The notes beneath the pieces were generated by a model. That model searched no databases. It saw nothing but the letters and a program-made list of their open reading frames with translations, and was not told the origin of the DNA. From the NCBI GenBank assembly GCA_008973525.1, contig WACJ01000549.1, positions 1,054,001 through 1,118,000 on the forward strand: a DNA stretch of 64,000 nt, given 5' to 3'. This document shows, one piece after another, positions 11,041-22,856 of this stretch (positions are counted from its first letter, which is position 1; every line of letters starts with the position of its first letter). The position numbers and the translations under genes were made by a program. This DNA comes from Stenopsyche tienmushanensis. Taxonomy: Eukaryota > Arthropoda > Insecta > Trichoptera > Stenopsychidae.

Positions 11041-14000
11041 TTGAAATGAAAAATTTCAAGAAGATGTTGTGTCCCAATGATTCCTACTGATATGCTATTC
11101 GAATTGAAACGTGTGCAGTTTGCGGTGCGAGCATCAACAAAGCAAAGGAACACACAGGGTATGCGTGGATGCTTCTCATATGGATAGTTGTGTATGGGCT
11201 GCTCATGCCCTTCTCATTTATTACCAAACGGTATGCATCTCACATGAAAATATTCTGTTTCCAAACGCACTTCATTAACATGCCATAAGCACGATCTTCG
11301 GGACGGGGAAAAATATAAGAAATCTCCTGCCCAATAAAAAGAACAAAGTGAAAAACGAAATTCAAGGAGCTTACTAGATCAAATGCTCAGCCTGCATCAT
11401 ATCGTACATTGAATAAACCAATAGATATATCACCCATAGGGTGACAGTGCATCAGAGCATACCTTTGAGATTGGATTATAAATCGTCAGTACACGAACGC
11501 TGAAGAACAATCATCATATCAATTTTGCTTGGAAAACTTCGGCATCAGAATTGCGAGAGAAGCGATAGAAATCGAAAAACGAAGAAACTCCGCAATCAAT
11601 GGACAAGATGACGGCACTGGCATACTTAGAACTTGGCTACTAATTTAATAGAAAATTAAAGCATCAATTACCATGTAAGAAAATGGAATTTTACTCTTTG
11701 TGGCGATAAAGCCAATCTGCCCTACTATGCATATAGAAGTATCACTTCAAGAATAAGTTCACTAATGATATGGAATAGCGAGTAGCCATAGGAAAGATAG
11801 AACATACTCAGAGATCATGATTTGGGTTGTTTTTGGATCTAAGCGTGAATATAGGTTTAGAATAGTAAATATCATATTATCATGAGCGGTCAAATTGATC
11901 CGTAGTGGTAGGTTTAGTGTTTAATTTATTTCATCCAGCCTCATCAATGTATAATATTCCAATGACATTTTATTTTATGGAAACGGATATTTTTTCCTTT
12001 ATGTCGAATAACGCTTTCGCGGTCTTCTCGATAGGAAATTTATACTCGTATATTACTAAAGACTGATTAGTTCTTATCGTATTATTACAGATATCTTTTA
12101 TATAAACTATTAAGATTTTTTGTGTCTATTATTTATTGACAGATGGATGCAAATTTTCATATACAATTTGAAATTATTTTTCAGGAGGTTGTTTAATAAG
12201 GATATATCGTTAAAAGGGGGTTGATGTAGGCGTCGAAGCGAGTTTTCAGTCGCATGAATTCGTGATGTGTCATCACACTTTAAGCGGTTATTCATACTAT
12301 GTGCTGATGTGACCGGGAGGTTTTTATTGTCGACAACTTTAGCACATAGCGTGTATTATAAATACGCTATATTAGTACATAATATCCGGTTTAGTCGCAG
12401 GTTATTAGTACGGGATATGAGTTTTGTGAAAGAGCAAACAGGCCGTGGGATTTATGCGTGGCTATGTCGCGTTCATAACGATATGTCATTAATTAATGTG
12501 TTTGCAAAGCGGATGATCACGCTATTTGCAACATTTTGTCGTTGCAGCTTATTTGCGACAAGCCGTCAAGTTTGGCTTTCGGTGATAAACCTGGATATTC
12601 ATTTTCAGCAAATTTTCAAAGCCTGACCGAAGCCCGTCGGGTTAAATCTGAGGCAATTGCAATTTGCATTAGCGTCATTATTTATCAGCGTAACGACTTG
12701 AAACTCATCTATTCGATGCCACTTAACTGTACTTATAGTGAAAAATTCCAATTAAACCTTTAAAAAAATTAAATCATGGTTCGATGGAAATCAATTGGAA
12801 TATTCAACGTACTCTCGATGAGTATGGCAGCTAGCTAGGGGCATAAAAATATAAGAGGCAATCAAATATAAAAAAATACTTTTTCCATAAAAGTAACATG
12901 ATTTTGAAATCACAACTTGATTTAAAATGAAACATATCGAAACTACATATTCCATCTGTAGTGTAACAGTTTGACCAATGATTGGACTATTAAAAGGTTC
13001 GGGTTCACATCCAGATTGACCAGATACTCTGATTTCCTGGATCTGAAAAAGTAAATAGTAAGTTAATCATTAATACACGTAATAAGAGTGCATGAACTTG
13101 CTCAATATATCAACACTTGTTTACTTAAAACAGTTATTATTGTATGTAATTATTAGGGATTTTTATGCATTTGATCCATACATGCTTAACAAAATTGTAA
13201 GCATAAACGGTTAACGTCAGTATGAATTTCTTTATCCCGAATTGCAGAATATTTTGTTGTCGTTATATGATGCAACGATATCAGAAACTTTTTGTATTAT
13301 CTTCACAATGTTGGACATCTTAGACAAAGTAGATATAAAAGTTCTTTAAAGTCTGTTCTGGGAGCCATTATGCTGAAAAGTAAGCAAATGCACATGCGCT
13401 TTTATGGTATTATATGTTGGTCTTGTGAAATTTGATTTTCTCCGTGAAAGCATTGTGTCATAGGTACCATTAGTGTCAACGGAGATGAAATTTGCAACAC
13501 GTAACATTTATAAAAGAAAACAAATATGGCGATGCATGAAAAATGGTCGGGGCTTTGAGGGCATATTGCAAAGCATAGTCATACGGTCTGCATATATAAT
13601 ATATGGAATGAAAAATTGCCGAGTAACTATTTCATTGCGAGGCGAAAAATATAAGCATACAGAGACGACGTTATGTAAAGTATTCAGCAAGAAAGTGGAA
13701 TGCCTGGTTGAAGATGCTGGCGGAGCTTTTTTCTTATCTCCCTGGACGAAAGTATGCTGCTGATGAATTTTTCTCAGAGAAAATTAAGTGAATGCAGGGA
13801 GCAGAGCAGGTGTCATACTTTTGGATTTTGGGATCGGATTTTCTCGGAGGAGATGTTTTAATAAGGCATTCGCTTAATGCGCATGCAAATGAAATACTTA
13901 TAGATAACACTCTAATTAAGCCGAGTTCCCCGCCGGACGCCGGCAGAGAAATTCAGCCCCCATCCCCATCGGCTTATAGAACTAGCCCTAAAATAAAAGC

Positions 14001-15017
14001 TCACTTTATTCGAGGAAATGTACTGGCTCATAACTCAGCCCGTTTAAACAAACTCGTTATCCTTTATTATAGAAGATAATCGTTAATATAAATTATCCTC
14101 GATATAATTACAGTGGAATAGGAGGGACGCATTAAGTGAAAATTTAAGAAATAAAAACAACTCGAAGTGGGAGCTGTTTTACTTTAATGACTCAACTCGA
14201 ATCCTTGCAAAATGCTGAGCAATATAATTACAATATATAATATCATATTTACATCCTTTGATGAGATTTTTTTCACGTGTCCTTTTAATTAGATTATCAA
14301 GTCTTTAACATCCTTAAATCTTTAACATAAGGTACCATGCCATATAAGTTTTCGTACGTAGAAGATCTCAATACGATTTTTTTCTAGGAATAAAGGATTT
14401 TTATATGGAGATTTCACGTAACTTTCACAAGGCGATTTGAATAGGCATTTTAAATAGGAGAGGGTCCATGAATGCGTGATTTGATCGCGATATGAATGGC
14501 GGGCCATTGCGGGACGTTAAAAATGACAAACTAGACATCTTCATCTATTTTTTTGTAGTTTGATACTACAGAAACCACGTGAGTCATCCAATCGTAATAT
14601 GTCCATGGGATGTAGCTCAAAAGGGCCGGACGCCTTAGGGGCTGCCACCCTATGCAGTATGATTCCCTTCTTGCAGTTTACGCATATCTGAATTCATGAG
14701 AAATATTTGAATTTTTTTAAGTAAAATAATTATCACTTTCCAATTCAATAAGCTACCCAAGCTAAATGTTCAATATGACGAAATATTTTTGGAAGACTAA
14801 ATATTTTTGGGGTATAAAATAAGGACGTCTAGTAACGAATAGCGGCACTTTGATAATTGGATCAGTCGAAAAGGATTCTGGGATCTGGGACATGATATGA
14901 ATTTAAATACATCAACATCATAGAAGGGGTGGATTAATATTGCACTTTTTTATGGAATTATCATGCGATTCGCAGTACCTCAAGAGATAATTATTGATTA
15001 AGTATGATTTGCTTGGA
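11041..15017. other. intergenic DNA with two balanced-composition islands
   Basis: No gene is recognised. The island at 12220-12750 has a 119-codon open frame (12267-12626, +) of unknown meaning and an imperfect palindrome, TAGCGTGTATT / AATACGCTA, at about 12347-12370. The island at 13770-14090 has a G+C-rich block near 13925 and a 95-codon open frame (13792-14079, +), also unrecognised. I judge both frames to be chance openings in less A+T-rich DNA. Confidence 0.5.
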
Positions 15018-15090
15018 GTGAACGTCCCAGGCCCTGGGATAGTACTCCTTTAGGGGTTAAGAATATACTAGAAACGTTATAGTGTGAATG
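15018..15090 (+). repeat. dispersed repeat A, copy 2
   Basis: GTGAACGTCCCAGGCCCTGG, GATAGTACTCCTTTAGGGGT and a TAGAAACGTTATAGTG stretch align with the copy at 10970-11040. Only these two copies were seen. Confidence 0.6.
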
Positions 15091-16811
15091 CTGACTCAAA
15101 TTGAATGAATTGCAAAGAGGGCAGAAATGAAATAAAATGTAGTAAATTCTAAATTCATCATTAGTTCCATAAAGAGTATCACATGGATAAGACGAAGAAA
15201 GTATGAATTGTAAGAACGCAAAAAAATATTTGCAAATAAAAATAAATCTCTCAAACATTGTCTTAATGAATGAAAATATATGAAAAAGATCTCTAATAAT
15301 TTGAAGCAATGAGTAACGAACGAAAAGGCAAAGATTTGCTTTGGTCATTGAAACAATTTTATTGAAGATCTTGGATATTTCAATACAATTGCCCTCATTA
15401 TATCGAAAATAATGATATTGTCAACAATTGGTTTGGTTTTATAATTTTCTATTATTTTTGATGTATTTATATGTATTTATATGCCATTATTAGAATTAAT
15501 CATTGCTCTTTATATACTATTTAATTGAAGGCATTTTTTTGAAATATATATAGAGTAAATTGATATTTTAAATGGGTTGAATGTTAAAAATAGTCCTTAA
15601 CTATTGATAGCTTAGGAAAGTTCGCCTGTTCTCGAAATGAATGAAGTAGTCATCCTATTTGGTATAAAAGAACAAATCTCAGGTGTAAATCGTCAGACAA
15701 AATGTACGCGGAAGAGATTTTCTGCAGAACCATTAATATTAAATAGCAATTACCCTAGGGCAGTTGTAAATTATGGCTTGGGAAAATGTTGAACAATATG
15801 TATAATTCATTCAACTATAGGCAGCGACTCAAAATTTATAGCCGTTCTTTGTTTGCCTTACAAATGTTTTATTAAATAACTGCGAGCATCCTACGCCTCT
15901 CCCAAAAACTGCACCCCATACATACAAATGAATTTTGACACCCCCTGGCATACAGATTATATACGCACTTTGAGAGTTTGAATGGCGATGCTCGGGAGGA
16001 CTTACTGGGTTTAAAAGGTAGTTTGTCCAAATCCAAATGTTCAGCATTCAGCCGCAAATCTGATCCAGCTTAAGTTATTAACACCGACCCTTATATAATA
16101 AAAGGAGATTATCGGTTTACCTTTGTAGTCTTTGCGCGAAATGGCCGATACTTGAGGTTTTCCCATTTTAATCGAGATAAATTAAATAAAACTAAAATTT
16201 GCACAACAACGATCGAATATCTCGTAGTAGCGAAAATTTCGAATATATAATATGTATAAATATAACGTTCAAAGGTTTCCCTGAAATCAATTATTGCGGC
16301 TTTCAGCCTTGATGATATGGTATATAAACAAAAGGGCTCATACACAAAAAATATTGTTTATTTTACTAAATCTTTTAATTTCTTAGACGTCGTAAATAAA
16401 TATTTCTCAAGAAAGTGAAGAAAAATTTAAATATTCAAGCTACAATGAATTTAATTTTGCTATAAAATTCATACGAGATAGAAGACGGGAACGATCGTAT
16501 GAGAGAAATAGTTAATGGAGGACTCTATCAATGTCGTAACTTTCTATCTTCCCAACTATAATATTATACTTCGTCCATAATATATTACAATTTATATTTT
16601 AAATAAATACCAAAATTATCAATGGATATTCTAAACAAATGTTGAAACGAATAAAATAAATATACCAAATTAATTTGAATTTTAAGATTGTATGGAGAGG
16701 CGAATGCTTATGGATCTGTACACCGATTTTGATGATGAACGATTTAAATATTTATAAAAAAAACAACATTAAATATATATGCTGATATAAGAGTGTAAGA
16801 AGCGAGGCTTT
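15091..16811. other. A+T-rich intergenic DNA
   Basis: The - strand has a 116-codon open frame (14998-15348) rich in Phe, Ile and Leu, typical of chance translation of A+T-rich sequence. Nothing else is recognised. Confidence 0.5.
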
Positions 16812-16925
16812 AATATTTATTATGCGTTTAAAATTTTTCAAGCAGGAATAACCCGCAAACCGGACAATTCACACTCGGATAATCGAGAGTTAACTGTAAA
16901 ACATAGAGATGGCTAAAGCTGCTTA
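16812..16925 (+). repeat. pogo/Tigger-like terminal sequence, copy 1, inside a larger repeat
   Basis: The segment ends CTCGGATAATCGAGAGTTAACTG followed by TA at 16897-16898. Its reverse complement begins CAGTTAACTCTCGATTATCC, the general form of pogo/Tigger termini with a TA target. A diverged copy is at 23782-23873. Similarity between the copies continues past the presumed end (GATGGCTAAAGCTGCTTAAAGTTCG here, GATGACCAAAGCGTCTCAAAGTTCG there), so the pogo-like end seems embedded in a larger repeat. No transposase is nearby. Confidence 0.55.
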
Positions 16926-17373
16926 AAGTTCGTCCGAACGAAAAAATTCTCGAAAGGAAATGTGTTAAATTATAAAGAAATAAAAAAATCTATATTGTAA
17001 CGAACTTCAGCAAACCTTCATGCGTTTATGCCTTCCTAAAAACCTTTCATAAAATAGAGGAGGGGGGGCAAACACACCCGAGGACGTACCCATGATCGAG
17101 TACAAAAAACGATTTCAAGACAGCCCACACATATAACACCACAGAATTTACTGAAAAAACTATACTAACGTTCCCCGCGAGGACTGCGTGATGAAAAATC
17201 TTCAGTTATGTAGCTTCCAACATTTTTGTATATAATTTATTTAATTTTTGGAATTAATTAAAATAATATTGCATTTGGCTACAGGATATCCTCGAGCATG
17301 TTTTGTTCTGAAAAATGGAGAAAAAATTATCATTAAGAGAAACTTCAGGGTCCTTCACTCGCTGCATTATAAT
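16926..17373. other. intergenic DNA
   Basis: A+T rich with a short G run near 17062. Nothing recognised. Confidence 0.5.
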
Positions 17374-18340
17374 TAGGGAATCCAATCCCGGGATCCCGGA
17401 TCTCGGAATCCCGGGATCCCGGACAGTTTCAGGCACTTAAGAATCCCGGGATTAGAAAACGTAATCCCGAAAATCCCGGGATTGAAATTTTTATCAAACA
17501 GAAATCGTACACCTCACCAACACGATGAAGGCTACTAAATCGAGACATTCCCGACGAAATCTGGACGTTTGGAAACAGTGGCGTAATTACTAATTGGCGA
17601 ACTTGGTGACTGTCTAATCTATGTATACATATATAGCATATGTATACATAGATTAAACAGTAATATGTTTTTAAAATTGTTATAGTAACCTTTCCCTACC
17701 GGTGATGTATTTACTACACCTCGAAGAATAATGGGAATATCGATATGAAATATAATAGATACGGGGTTCAGAATTTTTGTATTCCTCCGTTATATAATTA
17801 CAAATCACATCAAAGTATTATAGTATATAAGTATTCATCTGCAGCGACGGAAATAAATAATTTGTCGGGAAATCGGGAATTTTGCGATTTTTAGTCCGTG
17901 TGTGTCTCAGCAGAAAGGAATATTATCAATCACATTGATAGTGTTATACGATAATGGGAACTCACGCGGTCATCAATTCGAAATAGCATTTAAATATCTG
18001 ATGACGATACTTCCAAAGAGTGTGCATTTTTAGCAGCAAGTTGCCTGACTTCTAAAATCAGATCCAGACTAAATGACGAAACACTAATGTTTAATGTTAA
18101 TATTACTTCGGGCATATTTTCAAAATAATATTTGAATTTTTTAGTGTTTTATTTATCTATTTTTGAATTGTATTTTTATCTTTTCTTAAATAAATAAAAT
18201 TCTTTGGCCTTCAAGTGATTTTTTTATATTGAACAAATGGACTTATTAGTAACTTTTGATCAAATTCATCAGGGTAATTTCCTAAAATATTGAAAATCCC
18301 AATCCGGGATCGAAATTTTGGCTCGGGATTGGATTCCCTA
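17374..18340. mobile_element. hAT-like non-autonomous element, GGGATT-rich, with TAGGGAATCC ends
   Basis: The left end TAGGGAATCCAATCCCGGG at 17374 is mirrored by the right end CCCGAGCCAAA... reversed, closing with TTGGATTCCCTA at 18340: about 15 bp of matching inverted terminus. The left 300 bp is packed with AATCCCGGGATT palindromic words. About 300 bp (17404-17700) recurs at 22558-22856. No coding capacity. A clear 8-bp target duplication was not found, so the hAT assignment rests only on the style of the ends. Length 967 bp. Confidence 0.55.
17615..17655. repeat. perfect 18-bp inverted repeat with 5-bp loop
   Basis: TAATCTATGTATACATAT (17615-17632), loop ATAGC, then its exact reverse complement (17638-17655). 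It lies inside the GGGATT-rich element. The second copy of that element has a different but also self-complementary sequence at the same place, around the same ATATAGC core. Confidence 0.85.
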
Positions 18341-18573
18341 CTTATGGCCTTATCTGAATTTTTGCAATAGCTCATAATATTATAGTTAAAATGTCTCTTG
18401 AAGAAAATGTTTTGCTGGGTCATCAATTTTTCAGATACCTGAGCACTTTTGGTTTATTATCACGTCATTCAAAAGACTTATCTAAAAGAACAAATTTAAA
18501 AATGTATTAGAACAAATATTTTATGTATACGAATTTTAGTTAGGAAAAACTTATAATTCTTACCCGAGTGCTC

Positions 18574-18990
18574 TTAATGCTTAACATTTGAAGTCCTGTT
18601 CCCCTTTGGAATTTGAGTTATCAGCAATTCCTCTGAAACAAACTGCACAATTTTGCACAATGTACATCTGAAGTTAATACTCTGTATTACACTCTCAAAA
18701 TATAATTTTAATTCTACTTTGCTCAAGACCGGTTGCTTTTGCGTTAAACCTGAAAGGAAAGTATAGACACAATCCAGGATATTTTCCGCAACCATCTGTG
18801 TCAACATTCAAAGTTCGAGTTAATCGTCCATAAGAAATTTCAAAATGATCAATAACATTTTTTTTTACATAAAGAAACTTTTGAATCATTTTTTGGCAGA
18901 AAAGAAATTATAATTCACTTTTTTCATCGGTCTCACAGAAGTTCTGGTTTGCCGTTGTTTTATTACTCGTTTATGAACTGTACATTTAAA
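18574..18990 (-). pseudogene. possible N-terminal part of a QNRN/PNDRDFG-type transposon protein
   Basis: On the - strand, NYNFF, then (after a frameshift) QKFLYVKKNVIDHFEISYGRL and TRTL resemble a stretch near the N-terminus of the arthropod repeat-encoded proteins whose C-terminal half lies at 19198-20127 on the + strand. If so, the two halves are head to head, which implies an inversion or two separate copies. Frames are broken, and the similarity is judged from memory of the family pattern only. Confidence 0.3.
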
Positions 18991-19197
18991 AAATAGAGTC
19001 TGCTTTGTATAGTCCTTTAATTTACAAAAAAAAATCAAAAATAGATTTTCCTTCTTCATATTTAAAGAGATTCAAGCATTTTTTTTCCAGAAGCAATTCC
19101 TATTTTCAAAATATTTAACTTTGACTACTTTGAATGTTCTTGATATGTATTCTTCCCCACTATTTCTCTTCAATTTTTTGATATTTTGTATATAGTT

Positions 19198-20127
19198 AAG
19201 TTCGTTTCTACATGCCAAAAGTGTGATTTGCTGAAACTTAAATGTGATGCATCCAGTGATAAAAATGAAAAGTTCTCTTCTCATTTTCTTCTTTACTCCA
19301 AAAGAATCTTTAACAAATACATAATTCACACTCGAAAAGTGCCGAACAAGTCAGAAAATGTCCAACGGATGACCAAAAAAAATTCAAAAGACAATCCTGA
19401 CGAATATTATGGGTTTTCATTTGATTTACAGAAAGCGTTTCCGTATCCAAAACTTTCTGTTTCGATAGCTTATTATAAACGAAATATGTATGTATACAAC
19501 TTAGGTTACCATAATTTCCATAATGATACAGATAAAACGTATGGGATGAAATTACAGCATCAAGAGGTTCACAGAAAGTTGCTTCATGTATTTTAAAGCA
19601 TTGTGAAAAAATAACAATTCAAAAATATGCAATAGCAAACAGTGATGCTTGTACGAGCCAAAATCGTAACATCAAAATGGCTGAAAATAGTTCAATCTTC
19701 TAATAATAATATTGAAATAATTGATCACAATTTTTAAATATCAGGAAAGGATATCAATTAATATCAGGAGCCAAATGATCGTGATTTTGGTTTGATAGAA
19801 ATGAAAATAAGAAATACTAATAATTTATACATCCCTGAACACTATTACGAATTAATGCAACTGTGTCGTAAAAGAATTCCATTTTCTATAGAAAAAATGT
19901 CGCAGATGGATTTTTTTTCATCAAAATCGTTAGAAGAATCAATTACAAGAAGAGCCAAAAATATCGCCGGTGAATCCGTCTCTTGGCTAAAAATTCAGTG
20001 AATGCGATTTTTGAAAAATGAACCACACAAAATGCTATATAAAACTTCATTAGATGATGGCGCAAACTTCCATATTTTAGACCTTGCACCTAAAAAAGAA
20101 AGGCCAAAGATTTACGAAAAAAATTAA
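19198..20127 (+). pseudogene. transposon-encoded protein relic (SDAC..QNRN / PNDRDFG family, probably DUF7869-like)
   Basis: Pieces in order: KFVSTCQKCDLLKLKCDA with a C-x2-C pair (about 19198); YYGFSFDLQKAFPYPKLS and VSIAYYKRNMYVYNLGYH (about 19410-19510); after a frameshift near 19585, NSDACTSQNRNIKMA; after more damage, PNDRDFGLIEMK (about 19772); then LYIPEHYYELMQL. A TGA at 19999-20001 sits where Trp is expected (KIQ-stop-MRFLKNEP), and the frame ends at TAA 20125-20127. The order and motifs match a family of repeat-encoded proteins common in arthropod assemblies, which I believe is DUF7869. A catalytic role is not established here. The copy is dead. Confidence 0.65.
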
Positions 20128-22194
20128 CGTTTTTCCTTTATACTTCACCAGTAGAACAATAACCAAAGAAAAATATGCAGACATGACAGATTGTAACCAT
20201 TAATTAATAAAAATGTTAATAAATAGTTATTTTCAAAAACACTTTTTTCTTGTATTAAACAATGCTTTAAATTTCGTAAAACGCATGAAAATTTACTTAG
20301 AACACTTTCATCACAATTAGCATAATGCATTTTGCTAATTTTGAAAACCGTCTTTGTTATTTGAACCTAAACAATATGCTTTTCTTATAAGCTGTATGAA
20401 AAATTTATATGCCAAAATAAATTTTACACCCAGTAGACTACAAAAGTTCTGAAACTCTGTATGGTTTAATGTAGAAATACTTTTTAAAACATTGAAACGC
20501 AAACCTTTAAATATCTCAAAACGAAGAAAATATGACTTAGAGACTTAATTATGGGCTCATATAAGGTTTATTGAAAAACTAAACGTAAATTTCGATTACG
20601 ACAAAAAAAGGTGTGATATTTTAGATATTCTTAACGATTCTCCATTATCGATACAACCAAACTCAACGACAACTGAGAGGGTTATTTCGAAAAAAAAAAA
20701 TGAAATTACGACCAACTTTAAAAGTAAGAGTATTGCCTGTAATCGTATTGATGCTGCACAAGGTCTGAGTAGTCGATGATGATGCATCAACATGAAATAA
20801 AACCGTCACAAGATTGCAGCGAATCTTGTGTATTATTAGCGTATAAAATGGGTTAACTACGAAAAAAATTCTGCACTATTTTAACGGCCCTAAATCTTAT
20901 ATTTTTAAATTGACATTAAGTACCTTCAATCCACTATGAATCGTTACCCTGATACGTGTTCTAGAATATTCAATGTTAATATTCATTATTAAAAGTATTT
21001 ATAAAATGCCTGATCGACCAGAGTTTGAATCGCCTGAACATCGCATCGAAAAGTATTTCAACACACTTAAAATCTATAAAGACTCGCCTGATTTTGTTGC
21101 TGAATGACGATTAGGAGACATTCTGGAGCTGTCATGTATTTTGCGTATCACTTAGAGGAAGAAGTATCAATTTATAAACGCACGTGCAGTTTTCACCACG
21201 CGACAATAAAATGTATCGACCGATTAACCTAAGTATCGAATGACAACTGATCGGTGTTGGTCTAAAACGCGACGGAAAAATTTAAGCGCATTAATGATCA
21301 ATTATTAAGCCTTATTAACCAATGATAAATTGAGCTGCTATGATAAACTTTCACATAAATAAAATCTCAGTATTCTATCTCTAAAATCAGGTATTCAAAC
21401 GCAAGATTTTTTCTTTGGGAAAAGTTTTTGAAAATTGAAAATGATACGCACTTGTCGATATGCAACTTAAACTAATAAAATTTATTTTTTAAGAATCTGT
21501 ATCGTATCGAAAATCGGCCAACGGATTTCCTTGTGGATCGAAAAAATAATGCCCGAAAGTTGCTCCTAATCCTTCTGAGCTCCCCGCCGACCGTGATCCA
21601 GGATCGTGTGGTTCATCACGCTTGACAAGGCCGTGGAAAAAATTTATTGCGATATTTAGATCGCGTGCAGAGCGGATTGGACCACGATGGTGGGGCTGAT
21701 TCCTGCCGTCACTATCCTCAGAGAGGCGCAGGCTGAGTTCTCAAAGTGTGAGAATTCCATGAAAGTCAGTGATGTATAATTTCGCGCATGTGCGGAAATC
21801 TAGGGAAGATTGTCCGGAAAATTTCGTGCACCGAGGGGCATCCGTATAAGTGTTTTTGTATTTATTGTTAATATTGTTGATTGAGCGCGTAATTAAAATA
21901 TAGCGACACGTGACGGCAGCGACAATGGCATTTGTCTAACAGTACTTATTTTGAAATAAATATATAAACTTAATCGTACTTTTATGGTTAAATTACGTAA
22001 ATGAAGTAAACAATGTTGTTATTATTATACTATAATACTTGGACATCTGGTATACATTATGTTATTGCTTATTATTATGTTATTGTATTACAAACTATTT
22101 GGATTTATTTTGAGAGAGAGGGACAACTGTGAAACATTTACTATTTTTTGAAAATTTGTTTTATATAAAGTATACGTTCGATCGAGGATGGTCG
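20128..22194. other. intergenic DNA
   Basis: Mostly A+T rich. A 34-codon open stretch at 21005-21107 (MPDRPEFESPEHRIEKYFN...) reads like coding sequence but has no recognised family and is quickly closed. The segment 21480-21850 is more balanced in composition and has no ORF. Confidence 0.45.
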
Positions 22195-22508
22195 AAGTTA
22201 AGGGAGGAAGAGTGTAATTTTAAATATTTAAGTGTGTTATTTTAACAGCGTCATCTCTTGTGGCCCTGTGGAGACATTGCACCTGCTTACCGACCGATCG
22301 CTTCTTGCGCGTGCACTGTTGCCGGTTAGGTAGTGACGCGTAGGAAGCGGGAGTCGGAAGAGTCGTCGGTTAGCCTTGGCTGCAGGAGGTTGTTCCTCCT
22401 CCAGCCAGATCTCTCTCTCTCTCCATCTCGTGTGGAATCAATAGTTATTTAGCGAAGAGAGTCTTTCCATTTGTCGCCCGTCTATTCCCATACATTCGTC
22501 CAGCAACA
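22195..22508 (+). repeat. possible LTR-retrotransposon 3' end: polypurine tract plus LTR
   Basis: A purine run AAGTTAAGGGAGGAAGAG (22195-22212) is followed at once by TGTAATTTTAAATATTTAAG. The segment runs through a CT microsatellite and closes ATTCGTCCAGCAACA at 22508. A polypurine tract followed by TG...CA of about 296 bp is the layout of a 3' LTR, and the ending resembles insect Ty3/Gypsy LTRs. No internal domain, second LTR or target duplication is present. Confidence 0.42.
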
Positions 22509-22557
22509 TCACAGCTTCAACATCCAATCCCAATCCCAATTTTCGGGATTACGTTTT

Positions 22558-22856
22558 CGAATCCCGGGATCCCGGACAATTTTAGGTACTTAAGAATCCC
22601 GGGATTAGAAAACATAATCCCGAAAATTTTGGGATTGAAATTTGTATCTAACAGAAATCGTACGCCTCACCAACACGATGAAGGCTACTAAATCGAGACA
22701 TTCCCGACGAAATCTGGACGCTTGGAAACAGTGGCGTAATTAATAATTGGCGAAATTAGGCGACGCCTAAGGGCAGTATATATATGTTATATAGCGTACA
22801 TATATGTTTTTCAAATTGTTATAGTAACCTTTCCCTCCAGGAACGTTCAGTCTCTC
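22558..22856 (+). repeat. second copy of the GGGATT-rich hAT-like element (partial)
   Basis: It matches 17404-17700: CGAATCCCGGGATCCCGGACA, ACTTAAGAATCCCGGGATTAG, GAAATCGTACGCCTCACCA, GATGAAGGCTACTAAATCG and TTGTTATAGTAACCTTTCCCT, all in the same order. It is truncated on both sides compared with copy 1 and lies directly after the LTR-like segment. Confidence 0.75.

Noticed and set aside
12267..12626. 119-codon + strand open frame
   Set aside because: Unrecognised, no good start context or splice sites, and it lies in a balanced-composition stretch where stops are rarer by chance.
12960..13025. GGTTCGGGTTCACATCC, similar to a Pol III B box
   Set aside because: The upstream A box is weak, there is no cloverleaf, and no second copy in the window to support a SINE.
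14600..14660. GGGATGTAGCTCAAAAGGG, similar to a tRNA A box
   Set aside because: No B box follows at a suitable distance.
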